From: Actinoplanes oryzae | GTDB taxonomy: Bacteria; Actinomycetota; Actinomycetes; Mycobacteriales; Micromonosporaceae | Length of the DNA: 64,000 nt | NCBI RefSeq assembly: GCF_030757795.1 | Contig: NZ_JAUQWH010000013.1 | Coordinates: 1 to 64,000, forward strand | Reading direction: 5' to 3' | Shown: positions 42,106 to 50,534 of the stretch, piece by piece | Position numbering within the stretch: position 1 is the first letter of the stretch | Layout of the letters: the number at the start of each line of letters is the position of its first letter | Program-made: the position numbers and the translations under genes | The notes under the pieces: generated by a model | Seen by the model: the letters and a program-made list of their open reading frames with translations, nothing else | The model's database searches: none | What the model was told of the DNA's origin: nothing

Positions 42106-43077
42106 TCAGTCCTTGTACTCGGCGGCGGGCGGCGCGGGTGCCGGGCCCAGATCGCCGAGCCAGCGGCCGTACGTGCGCTGCCACGTGCCGTCGGCGCGGG
42201 CCTTCGCCAGCACGGCGTTCACGAACCGGGTGAACTCCGGGTGCTTCTTGGACAGCGCGATCGCGTAGGGCTCCTCGGACAACCGGGGACCGATGATCTT
42301 CGTGTACGGGTCCTGGGCCGCCAGCCCCGCGAGCACCGCGTCGTCGCCCGAGATCGCGGCCACCTCGTTGCGTTGCAGGGCGACCAGGCACTCCCCGAAC
42401 GTCGGCCGGGCGACCGCCTCCAGGGGCAGCGCCGTCTCGCTGGGCATCTTGTACGTCGCGACGGTCTGCAGCGACGTCGAGCCCTGGGCCGCGCACACCT
42501 TGGCGCCGGGCAGGTCGGCGAGGCTCTCGGCCCCGGAGTTCGTCGAGACCAGCACCCGCTTCGCCGCCTGGTAGTAGACCGACGAGAAGTCCACCTGGGT
42601 CCAGCGGGCGCACGTGGCCGTCATCGTGCCGGCCACCAGGTCCACGGCGCCCTGCTGCGGGGCGGTGACGCGGTCGGCGTACCCGAGGACCCGGATCTCG
42701 ATCCTGCCCGGGTCGCCGAAGATCGCCTGCGACACCAGGCGCGCCATGTCGACGTCGAAGCCCTCGACCTTTCCGGTCAGCGGGTTGCGCGAGCTGAACA
42801 GCAGGGTGTCCTGGCCGGTCCCGAGCGTGAGCTTGCCCCGGTCCTGGATGGTGCGCATGTACGAGCCCGCGGGCATCTTGCCCGGCTCCGGCAGCTCGCC
42901 CGGCGGGCGCAGGCTGGCCTTCGGGTTGCACGACGTGGTGGTCGCGGCGGCCGACGAGGTGGCGGCGGGCGGCGCCTGCGGCAGGGAGATCTCGGGCAGG
43001 GACACGGCCGCCGACCCGCACCCGGCGAGCGCGAGCAGGGCCGTCAGGGCCGCGGCGAGCGCGGGGGTGCGCCTCAT
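42106..43077 (-). CDS. glnH: Glutamate/aspartate-type binding lipoprotein GlnH
   Basis: This is a 323-residue extracytoplasmic solute-binding protein. The lipobox LLALAGC gives a predicted diacylated Cys after a short signal peptide (residues 1-20). A Pro/Ser/Ala linker leads to the type-II periplasmic binding fold: SYMRTIQDRGKLTLGTGQDT, EGFDVDMARLVSQAIFGD and VDLVAGTMTATCARWTQVDF. Four cysteines occur in the mature domain. No amino-acid ABC permease or ATPase lies nearby, which fits a sensory rather than transport role as described for mycobacterial GlnH with GlnX. ATG 43077 overlaps the glnX stop (ATGA). Confidence 0.92.
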   Translation of the reverse strand: MRRTPALAAALTALLALAGCGSAAVSLPEISLPQAPPAATSSAAATTTSCNPKASLRPPGELPEPGKMPAGSYMRTIQDRGKLTLGTGQDTLLFSSRNPLTGKVEGFDVDMARLVSQAIFGDPGRIEIRVLGYADRVTAPQQGAVDLVAGTMTATCARWTQVDFSSVYYQAAKRVLVSTNSGAESLADLPGAKVCAAQGSTSLQTVATYKMPSETALPLEAVARPTFGECLVALQRNEVAAISGDDAVLAGLAAQDPYTKIIGPRLSEEPYAIALSKKHPEFTRFVNAVLAKARADGTWQRTYGRWLGDLGPAPAPPAAEYKD

Positions 43078-44477
43078 CGGTACTCCTCCAGCCGGGCGCG
43101 GATGCCGAGGGCGGCCAGCACGCACAGGACCAGGGCGAGCAGCGGGGCGAGCACGGTCAGCACCCCGAGCCCCCGCCCGGCGGACGCGATCTGCCCGGCG
43201 AACGCCTCCCGGCGGTCGTCGAGGGCGGAGTCGAGGCTGCCGGTGACCGCCGAGAACGTGCTGGTGGTGCCCTTGCCGATCGCCAGGCTCACGGCCTCGT
43301 CGTACGAGCCGTCCTTGTCGAGCTTGCGCACCTGGGCGTGCGCGGTGGTGTAGGCGGTGTGCCTGTCCCGGGCGGTCTCCACCATCTGCGCCGCCGAGGT
43401 GCCCCGCGTGGCGGCGGCCGCGTCGGCCAGCACCTCGCGCAGCCGGGCGGCCGCGGTGTCGAAGTCGGTCTCGTACTGGCCGGTGCCCCCGGAGCGGGAG
43501 ACGAGCGTCAGCGCCTCGTCGCCGCGCTCGCGCAGGGCCAGCAGCCGGGCCTCGGCGAGCAGGGCGATCGGCCGCGAGCCGTCGGCGGCGGTGCCGGTCA
43601 GGCGGTCGCGCTGCAGGGTGAACACGCCGGCCATCGTGGCGGCGAGCAGCAGGGTCACCCCGGTCGCGGCCACCAGCGGGACGTTGAAGGTACGCCGGCT
43701 GATCCGGCTCACGTGGATCTGCCCGGCGACCAGCGCGGCGAGCAGCACGACCAGCAGCACGGTCAGCACCCGGGACCAGCCCGGGGCGGTCGCGTCGCCG
43801 TAGCCGTCGGCCACCTCCCGCTGCGCCAGCCGGAGCAGCTGCTCCGCCTGGGGCTGCAGCTGCTCGCGGTTGAGCTGGGAGGCCGACGCGAGGAACGAGG
43901 CGCCCACGGGCAGCCCCTGCCGGTTGTTCGCGCGGGCGGTGGCGACCAGGCCGGCGTACCGGGAAAGGCCGGTGTTGAGGGTCTGGATCGCCGCGCCCGC
44001 CTCGCCCTCCGCGGGGGTGCGCCGCGCCGCCGAGGTCAGGGCCGTCGCCGCCCGCTCGAGGTCGTCGTCGAAGCGCTGGGTGAGGTCGGCCGGCTCCAGC
44101 CCGCCGGTGAGGAACGCCTGCGCGGCGGTGGCGTCCGCGTCCGCCAGCGCCGAGAAGACGGTCTCCGCCTCGAGCAGCAGGGGCTGGGCGGTGTCGCGCA
44201 GGCGGCCGGTCGCGGATCCGGCCGAGGCCGCCGTGACCGCGGCGACCGCGCCGGTGAGCAGGCCGAGCGCCAGCAGGCCGGCCAGCAGCAGCCGCAGCCG
44301 GCCCGGCGTCGTGCCCCGCTGCGCCCCGAGCCGGCGCAGCCGCGAGCCGGCCCGGCTCCGCCGGAGCTTTCCCTTGGCCGGCTCGGCGATCGCGGCCGCG
44401 TGCCGCGGCGCGGGGAGGCTCGTGGCCGGCGGCCCCGGGCGGGCCGGAGCGGGTGCGGGGCGTGGCGGAGCGGTCAC
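43074..44477 (-). CDS. glnX: Membrane sensor GlnX
   Basis: This is a 467-residue membrane protein with four membrane spans (about residues 62-84, 225-248, 258-281 and 440-462). They enclose two extracytoplasmic helical domains of roughly 140 residues each, resembling tandem four-helix-bundle sensors. A basic, Pro-rich cytoplasmic N-terminus (about 55 residues) contains KGKLRRSRAGSRLRRLGAQR. Position directly before glnH and in one unit with pknG matches mycobacterial Rv0412c (GlnX), required for PknG activation. The GTG start at 44477 has only a weak ribosome site. It follows the acyl-CoA ligase gene by 49 nt on the same strand. Confidence 0.88.
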   Translation of the reverse strand: MTAPPRPAPAPARPGPPATSLPAPRHAAAIAEPAKGKLRRSRAGSRLRRLGAQRGTTPGRLRLLLAGLLALGLLTGAVAAVTAASAGSATGRLRDTAQPLLLEAETVFSALADADATAAQAFLTGGLEPADLTQRFDDDLERAATALTSAARRTPAEGEAGAAIQTLNTGLSRYAGLVATARANNRQGLPVGASFLASASQLNREQLQPQAEQLLRLAQREVADGYGDATAPGWSRVLTVLLVVLLAALVAGQIHVSRISRRTFNVPLVAATGVTLLLAATMAGVFTLQRDRLTGTAADGSRPIALLAEARLLALRERGDEALTLVSRSGGTGQYETDFDTAAARLREVLADAAAATRGTSAAQMVETARDRHTAYTTAHAQVRKLDKDGSYDEAVSLAIGKGTTSTFSAVTGSLDSALDDRREAFAGQIASAGRGLGVLTVLAPLLALVLCVLAALGIRARLEEYR

Positions 44478-44526
44478 ACCGCCACTGTGCCCTACCGGTG
44501 CAAACGATCAATCCCCCGTTCGGGTC

Positions 44527-46041
44527 TCAGTCCAGCGCGCGCTTGAGCAGTTTGCCGGTCGCGGTCATCGGCAGACTGTCCACGAAGGTCACGATCCGCG
44601 GGTACTTGTAGGTCGCCATCTGCTCCCTGCCCCACGCCACCAGCTCCTCCTCGGTGATCGTGGCGCCCTCCTTGCGGATCACGTACGCCTTGACCTCCTC
44701 GCCGTGGCTCGGATGCGGCACCCCGATGACCGCCGCGAGCGACACCGCCTCGTGGGTGAGCAGGACCTCCTCGATCTCGCGCGGGTACACGTTGAACCCG
44801 CCCCGGATGATCATGTCCTTGGCCCGGTCGACGATGTAGTACCAGCCGTCCTTGTCCCGCCGGCCCAGGTCGCCGCTGCGGAACCAGCCGTCCCGCACGA
44901 CCTCGGCGGTCGCCTCCGGCCGGTTGTAGTAGCCCCGCATGATGTTGTGCCCGCGGATCGCGATCTCGCCGATCTCGTCCGGGCCCTCGACCGTGCGCCA
45001 CTCCGGGTCGATCAGCTTCACCTCGACGCCCCAGATCGGCAACCCGATCGAGCCCGGCCGCGGCTCGGCCCCGAGCGGGCTGAACGTGGCGACGGGCGAG
45101 GTCTCCGACAGGCCGTACCCCTCGAGGATCGTGAGGCCGAGCCGCTCCCGGACCTCCTTGATGATCTCCACCGGCAGGGCCGAGCCGCCGCTCACCGCGG
45201 TCCGCATGGTGCGGGCGATCCGCTCGACGTCCACGCCCTCGGTGAGCGCGTTGAGCAGGCCCCACCACATGGTCGGCACGCCCGCGAAGAAGGTGACGTT
45301 CTCGCTCTCCAGCAGCTTGACCGCCCCGGCCGCCTCGAAGCGCGGCATGAGCACGAGCGTCGCGGCGGTGGAGAAGCCGGCGTTCATGTTGACCGTCGAG
45401 CCGAACGAGTGGAACAGCGGCAGCACGAGCAGGTGCGTCTCGTCGGCCTCCTTCGCCCCGAACAACCGGTTGCACGTCAGCGCGTTGAGGATCAGGTTGG
45501 AGTGGCTGAGCTCGGCGCCCTTGGCCTGCCCGGTGGTGCCGCTGGTGTAGAGGATGACCGCGGCGTCGCCCTCGTCGGCGAGCACGGTCTCGAAGACCGG
45601 CGACCGGTCCGCGAAGGCGTTCCGCGCCGGATCGGCCGTGATCAGGAAGAAGTTCTCGCAGCCCGGGGTCTCGTCGAAGCCCTTCTGTCCCTCGGCGCCC
45701 ATCGGTAGCTCCGGGGTGCCCTCGAAGCAGAAGTACGCCTTCGCCTCCGAGTCGGCCAGGTGGTAGGCGATCTCCCGCCCCTTGAGCAGCACGTTCAGCG
45801 GCACCACAACCGCGCCGGCCTTGAGGATGCCGTAGTAGACCACCGGGAAGTACGGCAGGTTGGGGCAGGAGAGCGCGACCTTGTCGCCGGGCCGGATGCC
45901 CCGCTCCACCAGCAGGTTCGCCACCTGGTTCGCCGCCGCGTCGACCTGGGCGTAGGTCAGCCGCTGCGCGCCCAGCACCACCGCGGCGCGGTCCGGGTGG
46001 TGGCGAGCGCTGTCCTCCAGGAACACGGACAGGTTGAGCAT
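44527..46041 (-). CDS. Long-chain fatty-acid-CoA ligase
   Basis: This is a 504-residue adenylate-forming enzyme converting a fatty acid to acyl-CoA via acyl-AMP. The P-loop-like YTSGTTGQAKG, core GYGLSETSPVATF, GWFRSGDLGRRDKDGWYYI and hinge DRAKDMIIRGGFNVYPREIE are present. The terminal catalytic Lys lies in MTATGKLLKRALD. It is cytosolic. ATG 46041 follows GGAGGT at a good distance. It lies 30 nt after the aldo/keto reductase gene, so these two are probably co-transcribed, possibly reading into glnX. Chain-length preference cannot be inferred. Confidence 0.93.
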   Translation of the reverse strand: MLNLSVFLEDSARHHPDRAAVVLGAQRLTYAQVDAAANQVANLLVERGIRPGDKVALSCPNLPYFPVVYYGILKAGAVVVPLNVLLKGREIAYHLADSEAKAYFCFEGTPELPMGAEGQKGFDETPGCENFFLITADPARNAFADRSPVFETVLADEGDAAVILYTSGTTGQAKGAELSHSNLILNALTCNRLFGAKEADETHLLVLPLFHSFGSTVNMNAGFSTAATLVLMPRFEAAGAVKLLESENVTFFAGVPTMWWGLLNALTEGVDVERIARTMRTAVSGGSALPVEIIKEVRERLGLTILEGYGLSETSPVATFSPLGAEPRPGSIGLPIWGVEVKLIDPEWRTVEGPDEIGEIAIRGHNIMRGYYNRPEATAEVVRDGWFRSGDLGRRDKDGWYYIVDRAKDMIIRGGFNVYPREIEEVLLTHEAVSLAAVIGVPHPSHGEEVKAYVIRKEGATITEEELVAWGREQMATYKYPRIVTFVDSLPMTATGKLLKRALD

Positions 46042-46071
46042 GGTGACCTCCGGTGCTGTGTGACGACCGTC

Positions 46072-47142
46072 TCAGCCAATCACGCCGCCCGGCGCTGGTG
46101 AATACATCATTTCGCTCGAGTTTCGGTCGTGGATCCTGAGGTCGCCCCTGGTCTGGGCGCGGATGTGGGCGCCGGCGAGCAGCGCGTGCGGGAAGCCGGG
46201 ATCGATCGCGCTGACCTCGTCGAGGCGGGCCAGCTGCCCGGGCGTGAGCTCGACGTCGAGGGCGCCCAGGTTGTCGTCCAGCTGCGCGAGGGTCCGGGCG
46301 CCGAGGACCGGTGCCGCGACTCCCGGCCGCTGCAGGGCCCAGGCCAGGGCGACCTGCGCCGGGGTACGCCCGGAATCCGCGGCGACCTCCTTGACCACAG
46401 CGACGATCCCGAGGGCGCGCTCGGTGACGCCGCCCAGCGCGACGTTGAAGCTGTGCCGGGCGCTGTCCGCGGGCTCCTTCCCGGTGAGCACGCCCCCGGC
46501 CAGCGGCGACCACAGGGTCACGCCGAGCCCCAGCTCCCGGGCCATGGGGATCAGATCGCGTTCGCCCGTACGCTCGATGAGGTTGTACTCGATCTGCAGG
46601 GCGACCAGCGGGGCCCAGCCGCGCAGGTCGGCGATCGTCTGCAGGCGCGCCACCTGCCACGCCGGGGTGTTCGAGATCCCGGCATAGAGCACCTTGCCCT
46701 GGCGTACCAGATCGTCCAGGCCGCGCAGGATCTCGTCGACCGGCGTCAGCGTGTCCCAGACGTGCAGCGTGAGCAGGTCGAGATAGTCGGTGTTCAGCTC
46801 GCGCAGGCTCGTCTCCACCGACGCGAAGAGGTTCTTGCGGTGGCTGCCGCCGGAGTTCGGGTCGCCGGGGCGGCGCAGCGTCGAGTACTTCGTCGCCAGC
46901 ACCAGGCTCTCCCGGATGCCCTTGGTGAACTCGCCGAGCAGCCGCTCCGAGGTGCCGTAGGTGACGGCGGTGTCGATGAAGTTGCCGCCGCGCTCGACGT
47001 AGCGGTCGAACACGCGGCGGGCCTCGTCCCGCCCGGCTCCCCAGCCCCACTCGTTGCCGAAGGTCGCCGCGCCCAGGGCGAGCGGGGAGACGCGCAGGCC
47101 GGAGCGGCCCAGCAGCCGGTAGGTGTCGAGGGTGAGCGCCAT
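46072..47142 (-). CDS. Aldo/keto reductase
   Basis: This is a 356-residue AKR-superfamily oxidoreductase. It starts MALTLDTYRLLGRSGLRVS, with catalytic residues visible as NFIDTAVTYG (Asp, Tyr), LVLATKYST (Lys) and LLTLHVWDT (His). The NADP-binding end reads APVLGARTLAQLDDNLGA. AGGAGG 5 nt before ATG 47142 fixes the start. It is divergent from the XRE regulator gene, with 117 bp between, and upstream of the acyl-CoA ligase gene. The last ~25 residues (RDLRIHD...) are an extra tail. The regulator may control it. Confidence 0.92.
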   Translation of the reverse strand: MALTLDTYRLLGRSGLRVSPLALGAATFGNEWGWGAGRDEARRVFDRYVERGGNFIDTAVTYGTSERLLGEFTKGIRESLVLATKYSTLRRPGDPNSGGSHRKNLFASVETSLRELNTDYLDLLTLHVWDTLTPVDEILRGLDDLVRQGKVLYAGISNTPAWQVARLQTIADLRGWAPLVALQIEYNLIERTGERDLIPMARELGLGVTLWSPLAGGVLTGKEPADSARHSFNVALGGVTERALGIVAVVKEVAADSGRTPAQVALAWALQRPGVAAPVLGARTLAQLDDNLGALDVELTPGQLARLDEVSAIDPGFPHALLAGAHIRAQTRGDLRIHDRNSSEMMYSPAPGGVIG

Positions 47143-47259
47143 GGAATCCTCCTGTGCCGTCGATCGGTGACAGCCGGAAGTCTCGTCCCGGGGCCCACCA
47201 CCGATAAGGGAGAACGCTTCCTGGGAAGGCCCGTCCCACCCTCGGCGTTGCCGCCTAAC

Positions 47260-48036
47260 ATGACGACGCGCACGCTGGAACTGGCCGCCTTCCTGCGCAG
47301 CCGGCGGGAACGGCTCGATCCGCGCGAGCTCGGACTGCCCGAGCGCCGGCAGTCGCGGCGGACCCCCGGGCTGCGCCGCGAGGAGGTCGCCGAGCTCGCC
47401 GGGATCAGCATCGACTACGTCGTGCGGCTGGAACAGGCCCGCGGGCTGCGGCCGTCGGCAGACGTCGTCGAGGCGCTGGCCCGGGCGCTGCGGCTGGCCC
47501 CCGATGAGCGCACCTACCTCTTCGACCTGGCCGGGCAGCGGCCCCCTGCCGCCGGCCGGGCCGCCACCGCCGCGGCGCCACCGCTGGCCGGCCTGGTCGC
47601 CGACCTCGCGCCGCTGCCGGCCATGGTGCTCAACCACCGGTACGACATCCTGGCCTGGAACGATCCGATGGCCCGGCTGCTGCTCGGCTTCGACACCCTG
47701 CCGCCGCGGCAGCGCAACGCCATGCGGATGTGCCTGCTGCGCCCCGAGATGCGTGACCTCTATGCCGACCGGGAGAGCGTCGTGCGGGAGGCGATCGCCT
47801 ATGTGCGTGCCGCGTGGGCCGCGCACCCCGGCGACGAGGAGCTGGCTGCCCTCGTCGCCGAGATCCGCGCCGACGCCTCCCTGGCCCGCTGGTGGGCCGA
47901 GGGGGACGTCAAGGTGACCGGCCGCGGGCGCAAGGAGATGCGCCATCCGTCGGCGGGTGCGATCACCGTGACGTACGAGACCCTGGCGCCCCTGCAGGAC
48001 CGTGACCAGATGCTGGTGATCTGCCGCGTGTCCTGA
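47260..48036 (+). CDS. XRE-family regulator with MmyB-like ligand domain
   Basis: This 258-residue DNA-binding protein has an N-terminal Cro/XRE helix-turn-helix (RRTPGLRREEVAELAGISIDYVVRLEQ), common in actinobacteria, and a C-terminal MmyB-type PAS-like domain (MVLNHRYDILAWNDPMARLL). The latter may bind a hydrophobic ligand. It is divergent from the aldo/keto reductase gene. The intergenic region contains a 12-bp palindrome CTTCCTGGGAAG (47217-47228) that could be an operator. ATG 47260 has no clear Shine-Dalgarno. It ends 29 nt before the convergent ABC permease gene. A role as repressor of the divergent reductase/ligase genes is inferred. Confidence 0.88.
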   Translation: MTTRTLELAAFLRSRRERLDPRELGLPERRQSRRTPGLRREEVAELAGISIDYVVRLEQARGLRPSADVVEALARALRLAPDERTYLFDLAGQRPPAAGRAATAAAPPLAGLVADLAPLPAMVLNHRYDILAWNDPMARLLLGFDTLPPRQRNAMRMCLLRPEMRDLYADRESVVREAIAYVRAAWAAHPGDEELAALVAEIRADASLARWWAEGDVKVTGRGRKEMRHPSAGAITVTYETLAPLQDRDQMLVICRVS

Positions 48037-48065
48037 AGGGATCGGGCCTCCGGCGCGCGCGGCCC

Positions 48066-50534
48066 TCATGCGGTCCGCCCTCGCAGGATCGGGATGCCGG
48101 CGGCGGCCACGGCGATCATGGCGCAGATCAGCACCACGGTTGCTGCCTGACCCCACGGAACCTGAAGGGCGACGGACTGCCCCACCTCGGCCTCGACTGC
48201 GCGGCGCATGCCCAGCAGCGCGGCGAGGGCGACCCCGCCGCCGAGCACCGTGCCCACCAGGACGGCCAGGAGGGCTTCCGCGCCGGCGACACCCAGGGCG
48301 TGGGACGTGCCGCCGCCGGCCAGGCGCAGCGCCCGGAACTCGTCGCGGCGGGCAGCCGTGGCCATCAGCAGCGTGTTGGCGACGGCAAGAGCGGTCCAGC
48401 CGGCGGTCAGCGTGATGAGCACGAGCAGGAAGACGCGCACGATGCCGTCCTCCTCCTCGATCAGCTCCCGGACGTAGTCGTGGCTGCTCAGCACCTTCAT
48501 GCCCGGCCCGGGCACGGCCGGCCCGGTGAGCAGGATGTGGTCGGTGAGGGCGTTCGGGTCGTGCTCGCGCACCTGGGCCCGGGGGAGGGTGACGAGCTCG
48601 GCGGGGCCGTCGTGCGTGCCCGTGACGCGCAGCCGCACGGTCTCCCCGTCGGCGAACGTCACGTCCACCGACGCCGGCCGGTGCCCGATCCGGTCCGAGA
48701 GCACGGCGCCGGTGACGCCTGTCTCACCCGTCGCCTGGTACGCGGCGGTCCGGCCGTCGAGGGTCAGCACCACCTCGCTGGGCAGCGGCGCGGCGCCGGG
48801 CTGCCGGGCCGCCACGGCTTCGCTGATCCCGGGCGTGCCGTCCGGCGCCGCGACGTGGGAGACGGGGAGCTTCGCCGTCTCGTCGAGGCCGGTGCTCTCG
48901 CTGATCGTGGCGATGCTGCCGGTCAGGAGCACGGTGAAGCCCACGGTCAGCAGCACCGGGGCGGCTGTCGACGCCACCCGGCGCACCCCGGTCAGGGCGC
49001 CCTCGCGCACCAGCATGCCGGTCGCTGTGCGCTGCCACGGGCGGGTGAGCACGCGTACCAGGGGGACGATGACGACCGGCGCCAGCAGGGCCGCGGCGAC
49101 CAGCAGCAGCATCGCCGCCCCCAGCGCCGCCGTGGTCTGCGTGGTCAGCGGCAGGGCGGGCAGGGCCACGGTGAGTGCCGCCCCCGCCAGGCCGGTCAGC
49201 GCCCCGGCCACCCCGCGCGGCCAGGTCATCGCCCGCCGTTCGGCGGCCGCCTCCCGCAACGCCTCCAGCGCGGGCACCCGGCTCGACCGGCGCGCCGCGG
49301 CGGCCGCCCCGAGCAGCGCGACCACGATGCCGAGCCCGAACGACCCGGCCAGGACCAGCGGCTGCACCGTCACCGCGAACCCCGCCGGCTCCAGCCCCGC
49401 CGCCACCATCGGCCGCGCGAGCAGCGGCGCGAGCAGGGCGCCGGCGGGGACGCCGAGCAGGCCGCCGAGGGCCGCCACGACGGTCGTCTCGGCGTACATC
49501 AGGCGTCTGACCTGACCCGGCGTGGCACCCACCGCGCGCAGCAGGCCGAGCTCCCGCTGGCGCTGGGCCGCGCTCAGAGCACAGGTCGACGCGATCACGA
49601 ACACCGCCACGAACGCCCCGAGCACCACCACCGCGATGATCAGCTGCGCCCCGATCCAGCGGATGCGGGTGATCTCCTCGCTCTCGAGCGTCGCGCGATC
49701 CCGGCCCTCGACGACCTCACCCCGCACGTCGTCGCCGGCAGGGGCCAGGAAGGCCCGGACCTGGGCGACGTCGGGCCGCCCGGTGAGACCGATCACGCGT
49801 ACGCCGCCCGCGCGCACCCGGGCGTCCCTGTCGGCCACGTAGAGCCCGGGGCCGTCGGTGGTGCCCGTGACGATCCACGTCTCCGGGCCGCGTGCCGTGA
49901 GAACATCGATCCGGGTGCCGGGAGGTTGGTGCGAGACCACTTCCTTGGTACGGGCCGGAGCGCGCCCCGCCGTCAGCCGGTAGCCGCCGAGCGCCGCCGA
50001 CGACCACGAGTGTCCCTTGGTGTCCTCCTCGCCCCCTTGCCGCGCGTCCTTTCCGCCCTGCCCGGCGCCCTCCCCGCCCTGCCCGGCGCTCTCTCCGCTT
50101 TGCCCGGTGGTCTCTCCGCTCTGCCCGGTGGTCTCTCCACTTTGCCCGGCAGTCCTGTCGCCCTGCCCCGCGTCTTTTTCGCCTTGCTTCGCGTCCTTTC
50201 CGGCTTGCTGGGCGTGTTTTCCGGCTCGCTGGACGTAGAACGTCGGATCGGGCACCGCGCTCGTCACGCCCGGGAGCTGTGCCAGTCCGGCGGCCAGCGC
50301 GTCGGCCTCGCCGGTCGTCCACGAGCGATAGTCGGTGTAGCCGTCGGAGCCCTTGCCGACGGCCGGGGAACGGACTATGACAGCGGCGGCGTCGTAGCGC
50401 TCCGGGGCCTCCGGGCGGGACGACGCCCAGAGGGTGACCGCGCCGGCGATCAGGGCCACGCCCAGCGCCACGGCCACGCAGGTGCCCGCGAACGCGGCGA
50501 AGCGGTGCCGCACCATGCTCCATGCGAGGGTCAT
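48066..50534 (-). CDS. FtsX/MacB-type ABC transporter permease with repeat insertion
   Basis: This is an 822-residue permease with a large extracytoplasmic domain after the first span (about residues 12-36) and two FtsX membrane modules of three spans each (about 290-420 and 700-815), with more helices between (TMs around 440-510). Typical landmarks are RQRELGLLRAVGATPGQVRR and DEFRALRLAGGG. The first extracytoplasmic domain carries a hydrophilic insertion of about ten 7-residue units (AGQSGET-like) from near residue 97 to 166. It overlaps the ATPase gene by 4 nt (ATGA), forming one exporter. Confidence 0.93.
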   Translation of the reverse strand: MTLAWSMVRHRFAAFAGTCVAVALGVALIAGAVTLWASSRPEAPERYDAAAVIVRSPAVGKGSDGYTDYRSWTTGEADALAAGLAQLPGVTSAVPDPTFYVQRAGKHAQQAGKDAKQGEKDAGQGDRTAGQSGETTGQSGETTGQSGESAGQGGEGAGQGGKDARQGGEEDTKGHSWSSAALGGYRLTAGRAPARTKEVVSHQPPGTRIDVLTARGPETWIVTGTTDGPGLYVADRDARVRAGGVRVIGLTGRPDVAQVRAFLAPAGDDVRGEVVEGRDRATLESEEITRIRWIGAQLIIAVVVLGAFVAVFVIASTCALSAAQRQRELGLLRAVGATPGQVRRLMYAETTVVAALGGLLGVPAGALLAPLLARPMVAAGLEPAGFAVTVQPLVLAGSFGLGIVVALLGAAAAARRSSRVPALEALREAAAERRAMTWPRGVAGALTGLAGAALTVALPALPLTTQTTAALGAAMLLLVAAALLAPVVIVPLVRVLTRPWQRTATGMLVREGALTGVRRVASTAAPVLLTVGFTVLLTGSIATISESTGLDETAKLPVSHVAAPDGTPGISEAVAARQPGAAPLPSEVVLTLDGRTAAYQATGETGVTGAVLSDRIGHRPASVDVTFADGETVRLRVTGTHDGPAELVTLPRAQVREHDPNALTDHILLTGPAVPGPGMKVLSSHDYVRELIEEEDGIVRVFLLVLITLTAGWTALAVANTLLMATAARRDEFRALRLAGGGTSHALGVAGAEALLAVLVGTVLGGGVALAALLGMRRAVEAEVGQSVALQVPWGQAATVVLICAMIAVAAAGIPILRGRTA
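50038..50247. repeat. Ten 21-bp tandem repeats in the permease gene
   Basis: Units start every 21 bp from 50038 (TGCCCGG.G.TCTCTCCGCT-like, diverging to TGCTTCGCGTCC and TGCTGGGCGTG at the right end). They encode heptads such as SGETTGQ, GGKDARQ and AGKDAKQ, all hydrophilic, in the extracytoplasmic loop. Confidence 0.92.

Noticed and set aside
47217..47228. Palindrome CTTCCTGGGAAG upstream of the XRE gene
   Set aside because: A possible operator, but 12-bp palindromes of this composition are not rare and I see no second copy; mentioned only with the gene.
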